A stretch of 64,000 nt of DNA from Anadara kagoshimensis (Eukaryota > Mollusca > Bivalvia > Arcoida > Arcidae): positions 43,356,576 through 43,420,575 of the forward strand of contig CM037870.1 in NCBI GenBank assembly GCA_021292105.1, in the 5' to 3' direction. Numbering within the stretch: position 1 is the stretch's first letter; every line of letters begins with the position of its first letter. Below are positions 26,517 through 38,843 of this stretch, in pieces. The notes under the pieces are model-generated. The model made no database searches and was not told the DNA's origin. It saw only the letters and a list, made by a program, of their open reading frames with translations. The position numbers and the translations under genes were made by a program.

Positions 26517-27482
26517 TACGGCGTTTCACGATAGTGAACGCGTACTTTGCTATCGCTTTCTTCCAAGATATCGGGCTTCTTTGCTATGAAATTATAAGTA
26601 TGAGTACGCATGGAAATAGTGCTCCTGGTAAATGAGCGTGAAATAAATATATCTGTTTTATCGTGAGATATGTAATCTGAGACGGGTAATGCATTTGGTT
26701 ACATATGCACATTTGGAATAAATTTTCGGAATACATTTGAATCTAGTAAAATATTGCGACGGGATGCATCCAATAATTTCTGCAATTTAGTGAACTAATC
26801 TCGTGTTTACAATAAATAGTAGTGAGAAGTTTGCGTCCTACGATGTAAAATCATAACTTTTTATGAAATAAACAGCAATGGCAGGTTGATTTAATTAATT
26901 CTTCATGAAATCTACGGTAATTTAAATTTATTTTGAAGGGTATAAAAACGTATTTTGATGTTGAGGCAATTGTGTCATATTTTAAAACTGTTTATCGAGT
27001 AGATTTCACTTTTGTGAAAGGGAGATAATTCGTAGTGTTGTGTGCAAATAACCACATGTGGATTTTAAATACTTCACCATTAACATGAAACGGGAATATT
27101 GTGAGTGATAATCAGCAGTTTATTGAAACCCAGATTTAACAGCAAATGATCCAGTTACATACAACTGCTAGAATGTATCCCCTCATAGCGACGGTAGGGT
27201 CTGCAAAACTATACTTTTTCTCTATCCGAAATGTCAAAACGATCGGGTAGGACTTTATTAAATTTTAATTACTGATAGTCTTTTTCATATATTTATGAAA
27301 TTATTATTTTCTACCATTTAATTTAGCAATACATGGTTTGGTACATTGTTTCTTTTTCCAAAAAACATCCGTCGGACTATGCAGAGATCGAATCCCCCCC
27401 TGGGGGGTTGAATTTTCGGTTATATTCTGTCTTGCCACAACACCATTTTCCCAACTACGCCGTACAACGGCACGGCGGTGCT
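26517..27482. mobile_element. ~0.97-kb insertion of unknown class
   Basis: It interrupts the phrase 'GTCCATATTTT|TTGTCCAATCTTC' of the surrounding repeat. The ends contain GTACGGCGT (26517) and its inverse ACGCCGTAC (27457-27465), with a further CGGCACGGCGGTGCTAT outside the right one, so the terminal repeats are short and imperfect. A strong CCCCCC/GGGGGG fold lies at ~27392-27408. I see no coding sequence. Confidence 0.5.
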
Positions 27483-28785
27483 ATGTTTTGTCCAATCTTC
27501 ATATAATTTGTCTAGAACAATGTTCATGACCAAAGCAAGGTTAAGTTCGTATATGGGTCATATTGGGTCAATAAGTAGGTCACTAGGTCAACATAGAGAA
27601 ACCTTGTTAACACTCTAGAGTCCATATTTTTGTCCAATCTAAATATAATTTATCCAGAACGATGTTAATGACCAAGGCAAGGTCAAGTTTGTATATGGGT
27701 TATGTTGGGTCAGTAAGTAGGTCACTAGGTCAAATCATAGAAAAACCTTGTTAACACTCTAAAGTCCATATTTTTTGTCCAATCTAAATATAATTGTCCA
27801 GAACGATGTTCATGACCAAAGCAAGGTCAAGTTCGTATATGGGTCATGTTTTGTAAATAAGTATGTCACTAGGTGAAGTCATTGAAAAACCTTGTTAACA
27901 TTCTAGACTCCATTCTTTTTGTCCAATTTTCAATTAATTTGTCTAGAATGATTTTTAGGACAAAAAGTAAGTCAGGTTCGTATTTGTCCTGTTGGGTCAT
28001 TAGTAGTCTGGTGGAAAAAATTGAAATTTCACAATAGGGGGACATGAGTGTTCAAAGCTGGCAACTATCTTATATCATCATAGGTTAGGGGTCAAGAATC
28101 AACCTGTTGCCAAGCTGATCGACCCTTGGTTTAGTAGATAAAAGGTCAAAGGTCAGATAGTGTTTTTCCCCCCAAAATTAATCTTTATTAGTTTATAGCT
28201 GTCCAAATATATACTTTCTGAGATTTAAATAAATCAAATAAATCTGTTCTCATGCAATCATAGCATTTCATGTATTTAAACATTGACCAGGAAGCTAATT
28301 GAGACTGTTTAGGCTAAAATTTAAATATTTCAATGTTATTTTTCAAAATTCTGACACAAGCTTCAAGAATAAAATAAAAGTATACATTCAACATTAAAGC
28401 ATGAATCAAAATGCTAAAATATAATTTTTGTAAATACATGACTGTGATTAAACAAATATATTGTTTAAACCCAGCTGACAATTTGAAATTTATTAAGTTC
28501 AAATCAAAGTACTGCAAGTACTGTAATCGACAAGGTATAGTCACGAGAATTCTGGAATATATCAGTCACATCTAACGATTTCTTTTCATTCATCAATATA
28601 CTTTTCTGTGGCATTATCATTTAAAGGGTTCAACCAATCAACGGTTCAACGGTCTCATTGCAAGTGCATACAGCCACCACTTTAAACTGTATGCCCTACA
28701 TGTACATCTTGTAGTGCAACATGATTTATATTTACATTTTAGCAATGCATGACATGATTTTGGTAAAGATTATTTTCTCATTAAA

Positions 28786-29129
28786 AACCCCTACTGTGGC
28801 TCAATTGGTATAGCGCTCACTCCCCGTATGTGGTGAGTTCTGGGTTCGAACCCTAGTTGGGTCTGACCAAGACTTGAAATAAGTAGTGACTGTTCTTTTG
28901 CCAAACAGTCGGTATTTAGAAACTAAAGTCACGAGATCCTTTGAGAGTGATCTTAAAAACCGATGCCCCGTGCCAAGGCGGGTGTAACATGTTAAGAAAC
29001 TATTTCTGCATATTTCCCTAAGTTCACTGCAAAGGTAAAATTTCTGCCCCTTCACCTATAGCTGGCGACGTCTTGATATGACTGAAATACGTAAAAGCCC
29101 GTAAAACCCATGCAATCAATCAATTTATA
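28786..29129 (+). mobile_element. Full-length tRNA-headed SINE with 14-bp target duplication
   Basis: The head CTGTGGCTCAATTGGTATAG (box A) and GGGTTCGAACCC (box B) is followed by a body shared with 6247-6990 and 58827-59180, ending in a CAATCAATCAAT tail. ATTTTCTCATTAAA flanks it perfectly (28772-28785 and 29130-29143), the signature of LINE-mediated target-primed insertion. It sits inside the 3.34-kb transposon, so it is younger than that. Confidence 0.9.
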
Positions 29130-29839
29130 ATTTTCTCATTAAATCTGTTTTAAGTCACATCAGACTCGCACTAACTTAACTGTCGAGAATAACCGTGAAC
29201 ATCAGGAAAATACTTAACTTGAGTCAAAAAAGTTAAGTTTTGTTCATGATCCTTTGACCTGTAATTGTCTTAGAAAAAAAAAAAATAAGTAAGATTTAAG
29301 CAAAAAAAAATAATAATTATAAGTTTAATTTATGAAAAACTCAGATTTAAGTATAAAAACTAGTATTTTTCGTGGTCCTGTTGCCAGATGACAAGACAAC
29401 ATTAGTAACAAAAAGTTTATGGTGCATCACAAAACAAGGTCGTTTTGAAACACAAACACAAAAAGCGACATTGGGGATGGATAGGTCACACCATCAAGAC
29501 ACATGCCAACAACATCACAAAACTTTGAAATGGAACACACAAGAATAAAGACACCTTGAAACAAGTTTCTGGAATTGAAACAGAAGGGGTAAAATTGCGC
29601 AGAACAGAGCCAGTTTGAGGGATTTTGTCGATGGACTAACCTCCACTGGGAGTTAAAGGCATACAGTACACAAGTTAGTGAGATTAGCACCATCCGTGCC
29701 CTATAGGTGACGGGAGATCCGGAACAAATACCAGGTATAACTAAATGCGGCAAAACGGCAGTTTAATAGTGTGCACGTTGAACATATATGCATATGATGT
29801 TGGAAGCAAATTTTTAATTGTACTTTTCCCCCGAGAGGA

Positions 29840-30360
29840 ACAGTTTACATCGTAGATGAGAAATCCTCGCTAGGTACATTCAATGAAGGCATCTACACTC
29901 ACAAGTTCAGAAAAGTTCCCTCTTGCAAGAGTGGGAAGAAGACCTGTGTTTTCCCTGAAAACACGGAATGCTGCATTTAGAATGTCCAGAAAGTTACTTG
30001 ACAATCTTGCAGTCTGTAATTGCATGGAATACTGAGAGCTTATTCCTCTCCAGAAGTCATAATTTTATGCTATGAACAGGCACGAACTTTAGATGTCCCG
30101 GTCTAGAATCATACTTCCTCATTTAAAAGCAACAGAAGAATAAGGTCATCAGTATCACGACAGACAACAACTGTTTTTTATAGCCTTGCATGTAAGCATC
30201 AACTTCATGGGGAGCAATTCTAGTATCGGCTTCCTCGGGTAAAGCTTTAAAAACGCTTACACTCCTTTCTCTGTATGAATTAAACATGTTGTCTGTTGGA
30301 CTCCCTGATACTCTTAGCTAAGCTAAGAAGTGTCTTGGATTACTACGAGCTCCTATTTGT
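29840..30360 (-). pseudogene. Relic of an EEADTR/DTDxLxL protein, probably the ORF of the surrounding transposon
   Basis: Minus-strand translation in shifting frames gives PEEADTRIAPHEVDAYMQGY (about 30245-30186), then after a frame break VVVCRDTDDLILLLLLNEE (to ~30116), then FHAITDC (about 30030) and VFRENTGLLPTLARGNFSEL (to ~29890). The order EEADTR...DTDxLxL...HAxTGCD...F is one I know from many uncharacterised invertebrate proteins. The acidic pattern resembles a FEN1/PIN-type nuclease (ExxD... DxD); that link is inference. Several stops and frame breaks show it is dead. Upstream sequence to ~30760 may be more of the same ORF, too decayed to read. Confidence 0.5.
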
Positions 30361-31711
30361 TTTCTTGGTGACTGATAAAATCTTATCAATTTGATGGCAG
30401 AGGGACATTTTAATTATCAACAATTCTTCTAACAGAACGGGGACCTGATACTCTTTTATCTCTAGATCGTTTCACCTTTTATGGATTAGTTGTCATATCT
30501 ATCACAATAATTGTTTGTGCGTTTCCTAGCTCGCCGAATGTATTGATGCCTTTCCGTTTTCCCAGCGCTACAACTAAAGTTTGACCATTAATTATTTTTG
30601 GTAGTAATGTCTCCATGCAAACTTCTTCCTCAGGGATATTTTGAAGATCCGACTAGTCGGCTGCAAATAACAAAGGTCCTGATGTATCAGGTATAGGCGA
30701 CACTGGGAATAGTTCGTGTTTCAACAGTTCACTAATATTTCAACCAGAGAAAGAGAACACACTTGATAGTATTATACAGATACAGTCATTATAGCTAATA
30801 AAATCTATCAGTACCACCAGTACTTTGATTTCTTTTTTTAAGTGGATACTTATATAAATACGGGCAATATGATTAAGTAAAATTATTTTAACAGAAGTCT
30901 AAAGTTTTGTTAAACGATTTCAATGCACATTTGTGTTTATACTAGTATTTATTTGCCACAATTAATTAACGCTTAATAAAGTGTCTAATCTTATTTTTCA
31001 TGGAAAACTTTGAAAATAAATGACTGAATTAGTTGGATATGACTTTCTATTAAGTTGAAGATACCACTTACATATTTAGAGGACAAAATGTTTAAAGAAA
31101 AACTTCTGTAAGCCACCTTGAATTTGTGTATAGGTCAATATGGGCATTTTCACTTGAACTTTGTACCCATTGACCTAAAGCTGTCCCCACAATGACCCCT
31201 GGGTGAAATCTTGCTTGGCAACAAGCCGATTCTACCAAAGTTAAGTTCAAAGAAGGTTATGACATTACTTGCCACCTTTGAACACGTTGTCCTCCCTACA
31301 TCGAAAAATAAGCGGGTTTTTTTTTCAAAATCCTCTACCAGACTATAGGTCAAATCATAGAAAAACCTTGTTAACACTCTAGAGTCCATATTTTTTGTCA
31401 AATCTTCATATATTTTGTCCAGAACAATGTTCATGGCCAAAGCAAGTTCAAGTTCGTATATGGGTCATGTTGGGTCAATAAATAGGTCACTAGGTCAAAT
31501 CAAAGAAAAACCTTGTTTTCAATAGAGTCCATATTTATTTGTCCAATCTTTATATAATTTGCCCAGAACAATTTTCAGGACAAAAGCTAGGTCAAGTTCA
31601 TGTTAACTGATAATGAACTCTGTTAAGCCTCTATTCATATCATTTCTGGAAAAATGTGTAGAGTTCAATTATTCTCAGGTGAGCGCCCAGGGTCTCATGG
31701 CCCTCTTGTCT

Positions 31712-32289
31712 CGCCATTTCTTATCACCGCTTTGCATAAAGAGAGAGAAGTGTTCATTTACTTGGTTACTTGATGAAGGGATTAATCTTATTATCTAGCT
31801 TGACTTTACTAACTGTTTATTTGACATTATTGATCATTTTCTACTGACATTTTTGAAAATCTCAAATTTGAATAACCTTTCTTTAAATGATTGTATTGAT
31901 ATATTTTTTAAATACTATAGTAAACGTACTTTCAAAAACGTAAGTGATACTCATTTAATAGTTACTTAAGACCATCAATAATCAGAAATGTGCCTTACTA
32001 CCAAAATAGATTAATCCCTAGAATAATCAAATATTGTACCATTGTATATATAATTACATATGTATATGTCTTGTTTGTGTAAAATTATCCTTTTGTTACC
32101 CGGCAAGTGAACCCAGTGGCCCCAACCCTGGCACTTGACCATCCCGTATTCAGTGTCTGGGACAATAAAAACACAAATTACAAAAGAGTCAATTTATTTT
32201 TTGACTAATATTTTTGATAACGCCTTTCCTGAAAACAAACTGATAAAATTATTTTCTGTTATGATTACTTTGAGGTTAGCTATTATTAT
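31712..32289. other. Non-coding stretch, nothing recognised
   Basis: AT-rich DNA between the dispersed repeat and the decayed 54-bp repeat field. No supported exon or repeat. Confidence 0.4.
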
Positions 32290-34953
32290 TTTCATGAAGT
32301 AACTGGACTGTTAATAAGTAGTACTCTGACACTAGTTGTATATGATAAGTGAAAAGTACAACTTCACAAGAAATATTATACTGACACTGATTGGATAGAA
32401 CCAAACGAAATGTACAACACTTCAAGAGATACTGCATTGGCACTTGTTGTATAGCAACAAGTAAAATTTACAACTCTGCAAAAAAAAAAAAAAAAAAAAA
32501 AAAAACAATGCGCTAGCAAGTATGTAGTATACTGGCACAAGTTTTTAGGCTCAAGTGAAATATACGATCATACAAGTATTATACTGGGACTGGGTGTTCA
32601 GGCCCAAATAAAATATACGACCCTACAAGAAGTATACTGAGACTGGTTGTTTAGAACCAAGTAAAATTCTACAAAACGTACATTAGCAATGGTTGTAAAG
32701 GACCAAGGAATATAATACTAGCACTGGTTGTATATAACCAAGTTGAATATACCACCTTTCAAGAAGTAGTACATCGATACTGGTTGTATAGAACCAAGTG
32801 TAATATTAATGTTAAACCCTACAAGAAGGAATAAGCCGGCAGAAGTTGTAGGTCGAATAGAAATATGCAACCATACAAAAGATTTAAATTGGTTAGATAC
32901 AACCAAGTGAAATGTGCAACCCTACAAGATGTATAACGCTGGCACTGGTTGTATAGAACCAAGTGCAATGTACAACTTTACAAGAAACATTGGTTGGTTG
33001 ATTGAATGTTGCTTCACGTCGCATCAGCAATTTTTCAGATATTGCGACGAGAACTATTTTATTAATCTCTATGGATTAATCTATGAACAATTTTATGTAA
33101 AGTGCGAGTGTGTTGTATGGTCTGCCTAGTACTGGCGCACACTCAGAGCGACTCTACCGTGCTAGCTCACAGAGTCAATACTCTGCAGACAAGCATTCCA
33201 CTCACCCAGTCCATTATACTGATACCAGATGAATCAGTAACGGCCAGCGGCACTTTTATACATGTGGTCCGAGCGTGACATAACTCAGCAGTGAGATCTA
33301 CAAGGAACAGTACACCGTTATTAATTGATTGTATATAACAAAGTGTCAAGTAAAATCCTTCAAGAAGGAATAAGCCGGCACTGGTGGAATAGAGCCAAGT
33401 GAAATGTACAACCGTACGAGAAGTAGTGCGCTGGCATTGGTTTTACAGAATTAAGTAAAATGTACACCCTACAAGAATATACTCGTTGTATAGAAATGAA
33501 TACAACGCGGAACGGACGGACGGACAGACAGACAGACGGACGGACAATTTAACAAGTTATGAAAGAGAGAGGCTTCATGCAATAAGTGTGCTTCATCAAG
33601 TTCTGATATGTGTGGATCAGACAGAGCTTTACTGGTATCTATATACACTACAGTTTTGATATGTGTGGATCAGACAAAGCTTTACCGGTATCTATATACA
33701 CTACAGTTCTGATATGTGTGGATCAGACAAAGCTTTACCGGTATCTATATACACTACAGTTCTGATATGTGTGGATCAGTTCTGATATGTGTGGATCAGA
33801 CAAAGCTTTACCGGTATCTATATACACTACAGTTCTGATATGTGTGGATCAGACAAAGCTTTACCGGTATCTATATACACTACAGTTCTGATATGTGTGG
33901 ATCAGACAAAGCTTTACCGGTAACTATATACACTACAGTTCTGATATGTGTGGATCAGACAAAGCTTTACCGGTATCTATATACACTACAGTTCTGATAT
34001 GTGTGGATCAGACAAAGCTTTACCGGTAACTATATACACTACAGTTCTGATATGTGTGGATCAGACAAAGCTTTACCGGTATCTATATACACTACAGTTC
34101 TGATATGTGTGGATCAGACAAAGCTTTACCGGTATCTATATACACTACAGTTCTGATATGTGTGGATCAGACAAAACTTTACCGGTATCTATATACACTA
34201 CAGTTCTGATATGTGTGGATCAGACAAAACTTTACCGGTATCTATATACACTACAAGTCTGTGGTTTCCTTCTACATAATTCATTACTTCACATTTACAA
34301 AAAGAAATTTCCAACTGAAACACAGGTACTTGGCAACAAACAACAAAACTTAGAACACGATACCCTGGATATAATACAAATAAATGTAAAAACAGATAAA
34401 CAAGACAAGACCAGCATATATCGGGACTACATTCAGGTTTACGGACACTAGTACAAGGTTATAGTAATTTAAGAAGCAGTGCGCCAACACTGGTTTTATA
34501 GAACCAAGTAAAATGTACACCCTACAAGAATATACTCGTTGTATAGAAATGAAGTAAAATGAGCAAATATACACAAAACAATATTCTTACACTGTTTGCT
34601 TTGGTCAAAGTGAAAGTAGTACGACGGTAATGGTGGTATAGAACCAAATGCCATGCGCAATCTTACAAGAAAAAGTACGTCCGTACAGGTTTTATAGAAC
34701 CATATGTAATACACGACGCTAAAAGAAGCAGTACGTCGGTTTGTTTTTTAGAACCAAGTGTAATATTAATGTACAACTCCTACAAAAAGTTGTACGTCAG
34801 CACCGGTTGAATATAGCCAAGTAAAATGTACAATTCTACAAGGAGTAGTAAGCCGACACTGGTTATATAGGATAAATTGTAATATACAATCTTGCTAGAA
34901 GAAGTACACCATCACTGGTTTTATAGAACCAAGTAAAATGTACAATCCTACAA
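32290..34953. repeat. Decayed field of the 54-57-bp repeat family
   Basis: Degenerate units of the form CACTGGTTGTATAGAACCAA, GTGAAATGTACAACCCTACA, AGAAGTAGTAC recur irregularly. They are recognisable ancestors or relatives of the young array at 44590-52440 (GACTGGTTGTATAGGCCCAA, ATGCACAACCATACAAG). An A26 run lies at ~32481-32506 and an (ACGG/ACAG)n tract at ~33507-33545. The field continues after the inserted transposon at 38638-38740. No gene. Confidence 0.8.
33598..34256. repeat. 53-bp tandem repeat, ~12 units
   Basis: The unit contains CAGTTCTGATATGTGTGGAT, CAGACAAAGCTTTACCGG and TATCTATATACACTA (53 bp). Units are almost identical. The first variant has CAGAGCTTTACTGG, two have GGTAACTATA, one is truncated near 33778 (duplicated TCTGATATGTGTGGATCAG), and the last two have AAAACTTTACC. 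The low divergence implies a recent expansion inside an old repeat field. Confidence 0.95.
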
Positions 34954-34974
34954 ATAGACTAGGAACAAATTCAG

Positions 34975-36050
34975 AAAATGTGACTTGAAGCGGCATGTTT
35001 TAGTAAAAGTTGGTAACATGCTTTCCTAACATAATTCGGGGGGTGCTGATTTCAAAAATGGCGGATACCAAGCTCAATTTCGAGTTTTTAAACCCATAAT
35101 TCCAAAAACAAATTGGCGGCTAAAAGTAATGGTGTACCAATGCAAAAAAATGTTACTTGGGTTGACAATTTTTTAGTAAAAGTTGGTAACATGATTTATT
35201 AAAGATAATTTGAGGGTGCTGAATTTAAAAATGACGGCTACCAAACTCAATTTTGAGTTTTTGAACCCATAATTCCAAAAACAAAATGGCGGCTAAAATT
35301 AATGGTTACAATGCAAACAATGTTACTTGGGTTGACAATTTTTTAGTAAAAGTTGGTAACATGATTTATTTAAGATAATTCAAGGGTGCTGAATTTATAA
35401 ATGACGGATACCAAACTCAAATTTGAGTTTTTGAACCCGTAATTCCAAAAACAAAATGGCGGCTAAAATTAATGGTTACAATGCAAACAATGTTACTTGG
35501 GTTGACAAATTTTGGTAAAAGTTAGTAACATGATTTAGTTAACACAATTCGAGGATGCCGAATCCAAAAATGGTGGATACCAAGGTCAGTTTTGAATTTT
35601 TGAACCCATAATTCCAAAAACAAAATGGCGGCTAAAATTAATGGTGTAACAATGCAAAAATGTTACTTGGGGTTTCAAATTTCAGAAAAAGTTGGTAACA
35701 TGATTTATTTAACATAATGTGAAGATCCCGAATTCACTAATGACAGATACCAGCTCAATATTGAGTTTTTGAACCCATAATTCCAAAAACAAAATGGCGA
35801 CTTAAATTTATAGTGCACCAAAGCAAAAATGTTACTTGGGGTTTCAAATTTTAGTACAAGTTGGCAACATGCTTATTTGACATACTTCCATACTTTGCTA
35901 AATTTCAAAAAATGACGGATACCAAGTTAAATTTTGAGCTTTTGAACCCATAATTCCGAAAATAAAATGGCAATTGTTTCAATTTATTTGCATATAATTT
36001 CTCAGTGTAATTTAAGTTGCATGTTTTAGCAAAAGATGGTACTTTGTAAC
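34975..36050. repeat. ~170-bp tandem repeat, ~6 units
   Basis: The phrase AGTTGGTAACATG recurs at about 35011, 35184, 35354, 35523, 35693 and 35862 (spacings 169-173 bp). Each unit also has AAAATGGCGG, TTTTGAACCCATAATTCCAA and TGTTACTTGG. It sits just inside the left TIR of the 3.7-kb element and probably grew by copying of subterminal sequence. Confidence 0.9.
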
Positions 36051-36915
36051 TTTTCAGAATAATTTGCAGACTTGAGGTTGTTAAATTAAAACGAAAAAGG
36101 CTTAACTAAAGTATAAATGTTTAAACCAAATTTAAAACAATTTCTAAAAATAAAATGGTGGCTACAATTAAGTGTTTGCTCATTATGTGTGTCTTTTGCA
36201 TTGTACACTGATAAATCTACATGACTAATAAATTGAGTTCATAACCAAAACCATACTGAAATACTGCTTCATTCAGATCATGGTGTGGAATTAACAGTCA
36301 AACTTGTGTTTGAAATGCAAAAAAGAGCCTTTTCCAGAACACTCTTTTATACAGAGTTTGCCACATGTTCTTGCAAAATTGTACGTAGAACTCATGGTTG
36401 CCAATGTCAAAGTACCAAGTTACTATGCGTGTCATCATGCGTCAAACTTTTAAGAATGATATTGCTTTAATAGGTAGAATCACAACCATTACTTAAAAAC
36501 ATATATCGATTGATACGTTGTGAACCTCATATATAGCGGTTTGAATTCAGACAGTAATATTGCATTATTTTACAACATAGTATAGGTCTCTATACAGTTT
36601 TGCCAGCGATGTGTAAGGAGCCTAATGCAACTTTTAAATAATTCATTTTCATGAAAATTCAGAAAGTCCTACAATAAATATAAAACAACATCATCTAACT
36701 ATAAAACTTGGTAATGTAAATGGCAAGACTGATGTGCAAGCTTAAGCAAAAAGTTGGCCACTCAATTTAAAATTTCAAACCACAATCGTTAATTGTAGTC
36801 AAGGCAATGGTAGAATTATGTCAGTGGACCAAGACACCTTTACTGAGTTTTCCACAACACTTGATTTGAATATTTTTCCGTAACAGCCTCAAAAGTAATA
36901 CAAATTATGTGCCAT

Positions 36916-37690
36916 TCATTTTTGTTCCTTTTGGAAATAATCTACATGTACCATCTGAATACTATTAGTATCTAAGTTAACCATGGTCATAACCTTTCCA
37001 TATGATGGAACATTCTTTCTCTGTCGTCTTTGGCGGAGGTGAACCAGAGCGTTTTTATTGTTTGGATTGTGGCTTGGACTCTGGGATGAAATAATGGACC
37101 TACTTTGCCTCCATAGAAACAAAGCTCTTATGAGAGCTAGCAGGATCTACCACTAAAATGTTTAGATTAACATGCGAAAAAGTGCATCTTGTGTGCTTCT
37201 GATAGGCCCAAGGCTTTCTTTTTGCAGGATGTCAGAATGGAATGTACTCTTCTCTCACTGCCCTTATATTTTTTGTAACTCACCTGTCAGTCATAACAAT
37301 ACCATGTTTTTTATCTACGTTTCCACAATTTTAAAATGATTAGTGGCCAAACTTTCAAAATTTGTGAAAATGTTTAGGGCATTTTTGTTTTTACAGATTT
37401 GCAAAAACAGTTTTTTCTTTTTAAAAGAAAAGGATTTCTCAAAAATGAGCAGCTAATCGTGATTTCGGCTACCATGAATGGAATGAAAACAAAGCTCTAT
37501 TGACCATTTCTGGGATTGCAACAGTGGCATACCTTTCATGACTGTTCTGCTTGTCCTGTTCATAATCCGCCACCCACCTTTTTACTCTTTCATATGAAGG
37601 GGCATATTTTCCTAGTGTTGCTATCATATCAGTATGGATAGCCTTAGTAGTATTACTTTTGCTTTTAATATCAAACTTCACATCAACATT
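36916..37690 (-). pseudogene. Mariner-like transposase relic
   Basis: 37681 downward reads an HTH-like stretch (KYAPSYERVKRWVADYEQDK), resembling the mariner/SETMAR N-terminal domain. After ~350 bp of noise, 37122-36916 reads KVMTMVNLDTNSIQMVHVDY, resembling the first catalytic segment (KVMAtvFWDxxGvxxVDY) of mariner transposases with an N for the usual W/F context. No HDN or D34D motif remains. It is old and clearly inactive. It may be the original transposase of the surrounding 3.7-kb element or a nested fossil. Confidence 0.4.
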
Positions 37691-38637
37691 TTGTCGTGCA
37701 AGTTCGCCTTTTTAGCAAAAATGTCAGCTTAGAGTTGCTCGGTGATGAATTAGCACATCTAAATAGGTTTGGAAGGCTAGTGTAGTTACATTTACTTTGC
37801 TCTTCCACTGCAAAAAGAAAAATCTTAAGCATTTGGTGAGAACACGTGTTTCAGTTAAACATGTGAACTTCGTTCATGAGCTTTGCTGCTAGGCTACCTG
37901 AGACGAAGGCTGACGGGCATACCAGGTCTTTTGATTTTTATAAATATCAAACACCTTATTACAGAGTTATTGCCCCTGAAAATTAATTTTATTTTATTTA
38001 TGCAAATTGTGATGGTTTTGTTGCTATTTGCCAGGAAACTATAAGTGTTACTAGTATATAAAAGCAATTCATTGAAAAATAATGAACATGACAAACTACT
38101 AAGTAGCAATGTTTGTAAGAATACGATCATCCATAGAGGAGTTGTCACCCTTGGAGTATATTTTTTTCGAATTTGTGTTTTGACCCCCTTTTTTAATAAT
38201 ACTTAACAACACCAAGTTGCAAAAATAATCAACATGTCAAGATCTAACTTTGTAGCAAATTTTGTGTATGATAATCAACGAAGGTGTTGCCCCTAAAATT
38301 TCAGTATCTTTTGATTGCTTTCAGGTGAGCAATAAGGCCCATATGCATTTTGTTTAAATTTTTTGTTCATTACCATCCAAGTAGGCCTTGAAATATTACA
38401 ATCTTTGATTAATAGCTCTTTGTTGCTACCAAAAACACCATGCAAAAATGCATTTTGATTTTGGCGGCCATTTTGTATTTAAATTTTGACCTACTTAGAG
38501 CAATTTTTCAGCTTGGTATCCGCCATTTTCGGACTCAGAACAACCAAATTAGGTAAGAGGGATACATGGTTTGCTTTTATTAAAAAATGCATCTTCCTCT
38601 TTAAAACGACATCTTTTCTGAAAATGTGCCTAGTCTA

Positions 38638-38740
38638 CAAGGAGTAGTATGTTGGTTCTGGTTGTTTAGGACCAAATGAAATGAACAATCCTACAAGACT
38701 ATTATACTGACACTGGCTATATTAGCCCAAGAGAAAGGTA
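38638..38740. repeat. Continuation of decayed 54-57-bp repeats
   Basis: CTACAAGGAGTAGTATGTTG, GGTTCTGGTTGTTTAGGACC and following sequence resume the field interrupted by the 3.7-kb element. Confidence 0.75.
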
Positions 38741-38843
38741 CTCAGTCGTGAAGGGATCTTGTGCTAAAATGTTCAAGTGAACTTCAAGTGCTTATGAAAG
38801 TGAAGTTTCTGAAATAGGATCGGCAAGATGGATGCGAACCTTA

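Larger units (their letters stand above)
28004..31345. mobile_element. 3.34-kb DNA transposon with long imperfect TIRs and relic ORF
   Basis: Left end TAGTCTGGTGGAAAAAATTG; the inverse of the right end reads TAGTCTGGTAGAGGATTTTG. Matching continues inward through GTGTTCAAAG(C/G)TGGCAA and TTGTTGCCAAGC for roughly 200 bp. TAG directly flanks both sides (28001-28003, 31346-31348); removing the element plus one TAG restores the native host-repeat phrase ...TAGGTCAAATC. A 2-bp TA duplication is the alternative parse. It contains a SINE (28786) and a minus-strand protein relic (29840-30360). I cannot assign a superfamily. Confidence 0.7.
25959..31711. repeat. Dispersed repeat (GCTCACCTGAG family), split by two insertions
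   Basis: The 5' end is a hairpin, 25959-25991 (AGCTCACCTGAGCAC, AAA, and its inverse with one mismatch). The body is a ~160-bp tandem (phrases GTCACTAGGTCAAATCATAG, CTTGTTAACACTCTAGAG, GTCCAGAACAATG). The 3' end is CAGGTGAGCGCCCAGGGTCT, ATGGCCCTCTTGT near 31677-31711. Insertions at ~26517-27482 and 28004-31345 split it; without them it is about 1.4 kb. I recognise this family as common in bivalve genomes and do not know its class. Confidence 0.75.
34954..38635. mobile_element. 3.7-kb DNA transposon with long TIRs and subterminal satellite
   Basis: Left end TAGACTAGGAACAAATTCAG; inverse of the right end TAGACTAGGCACATTTTCAG. The similarity extends >120 bp to AAAATGGCGGATACCAAGCT on both sides. 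It is inserted in a decayed 54-57-bp repeat. The target duplication is ambiguous: TA, or TACAA/CTACAA, which better restores the native CCTACAAGGAGTAG. It contains a 170-bp tandem (34975-36050), a mariner-like transposase relic (36916-37690), and the end of a dispersed repeat (38323-38352). Confidence 0.7.

Noticed and set aside
29427-29753. 108-residue minus-strand open frame
   Set aside because: No conserved motif; it lies within the decayed 3.34-kb transposon and reads as noise next to the clearer relic frames at 29840-30360.
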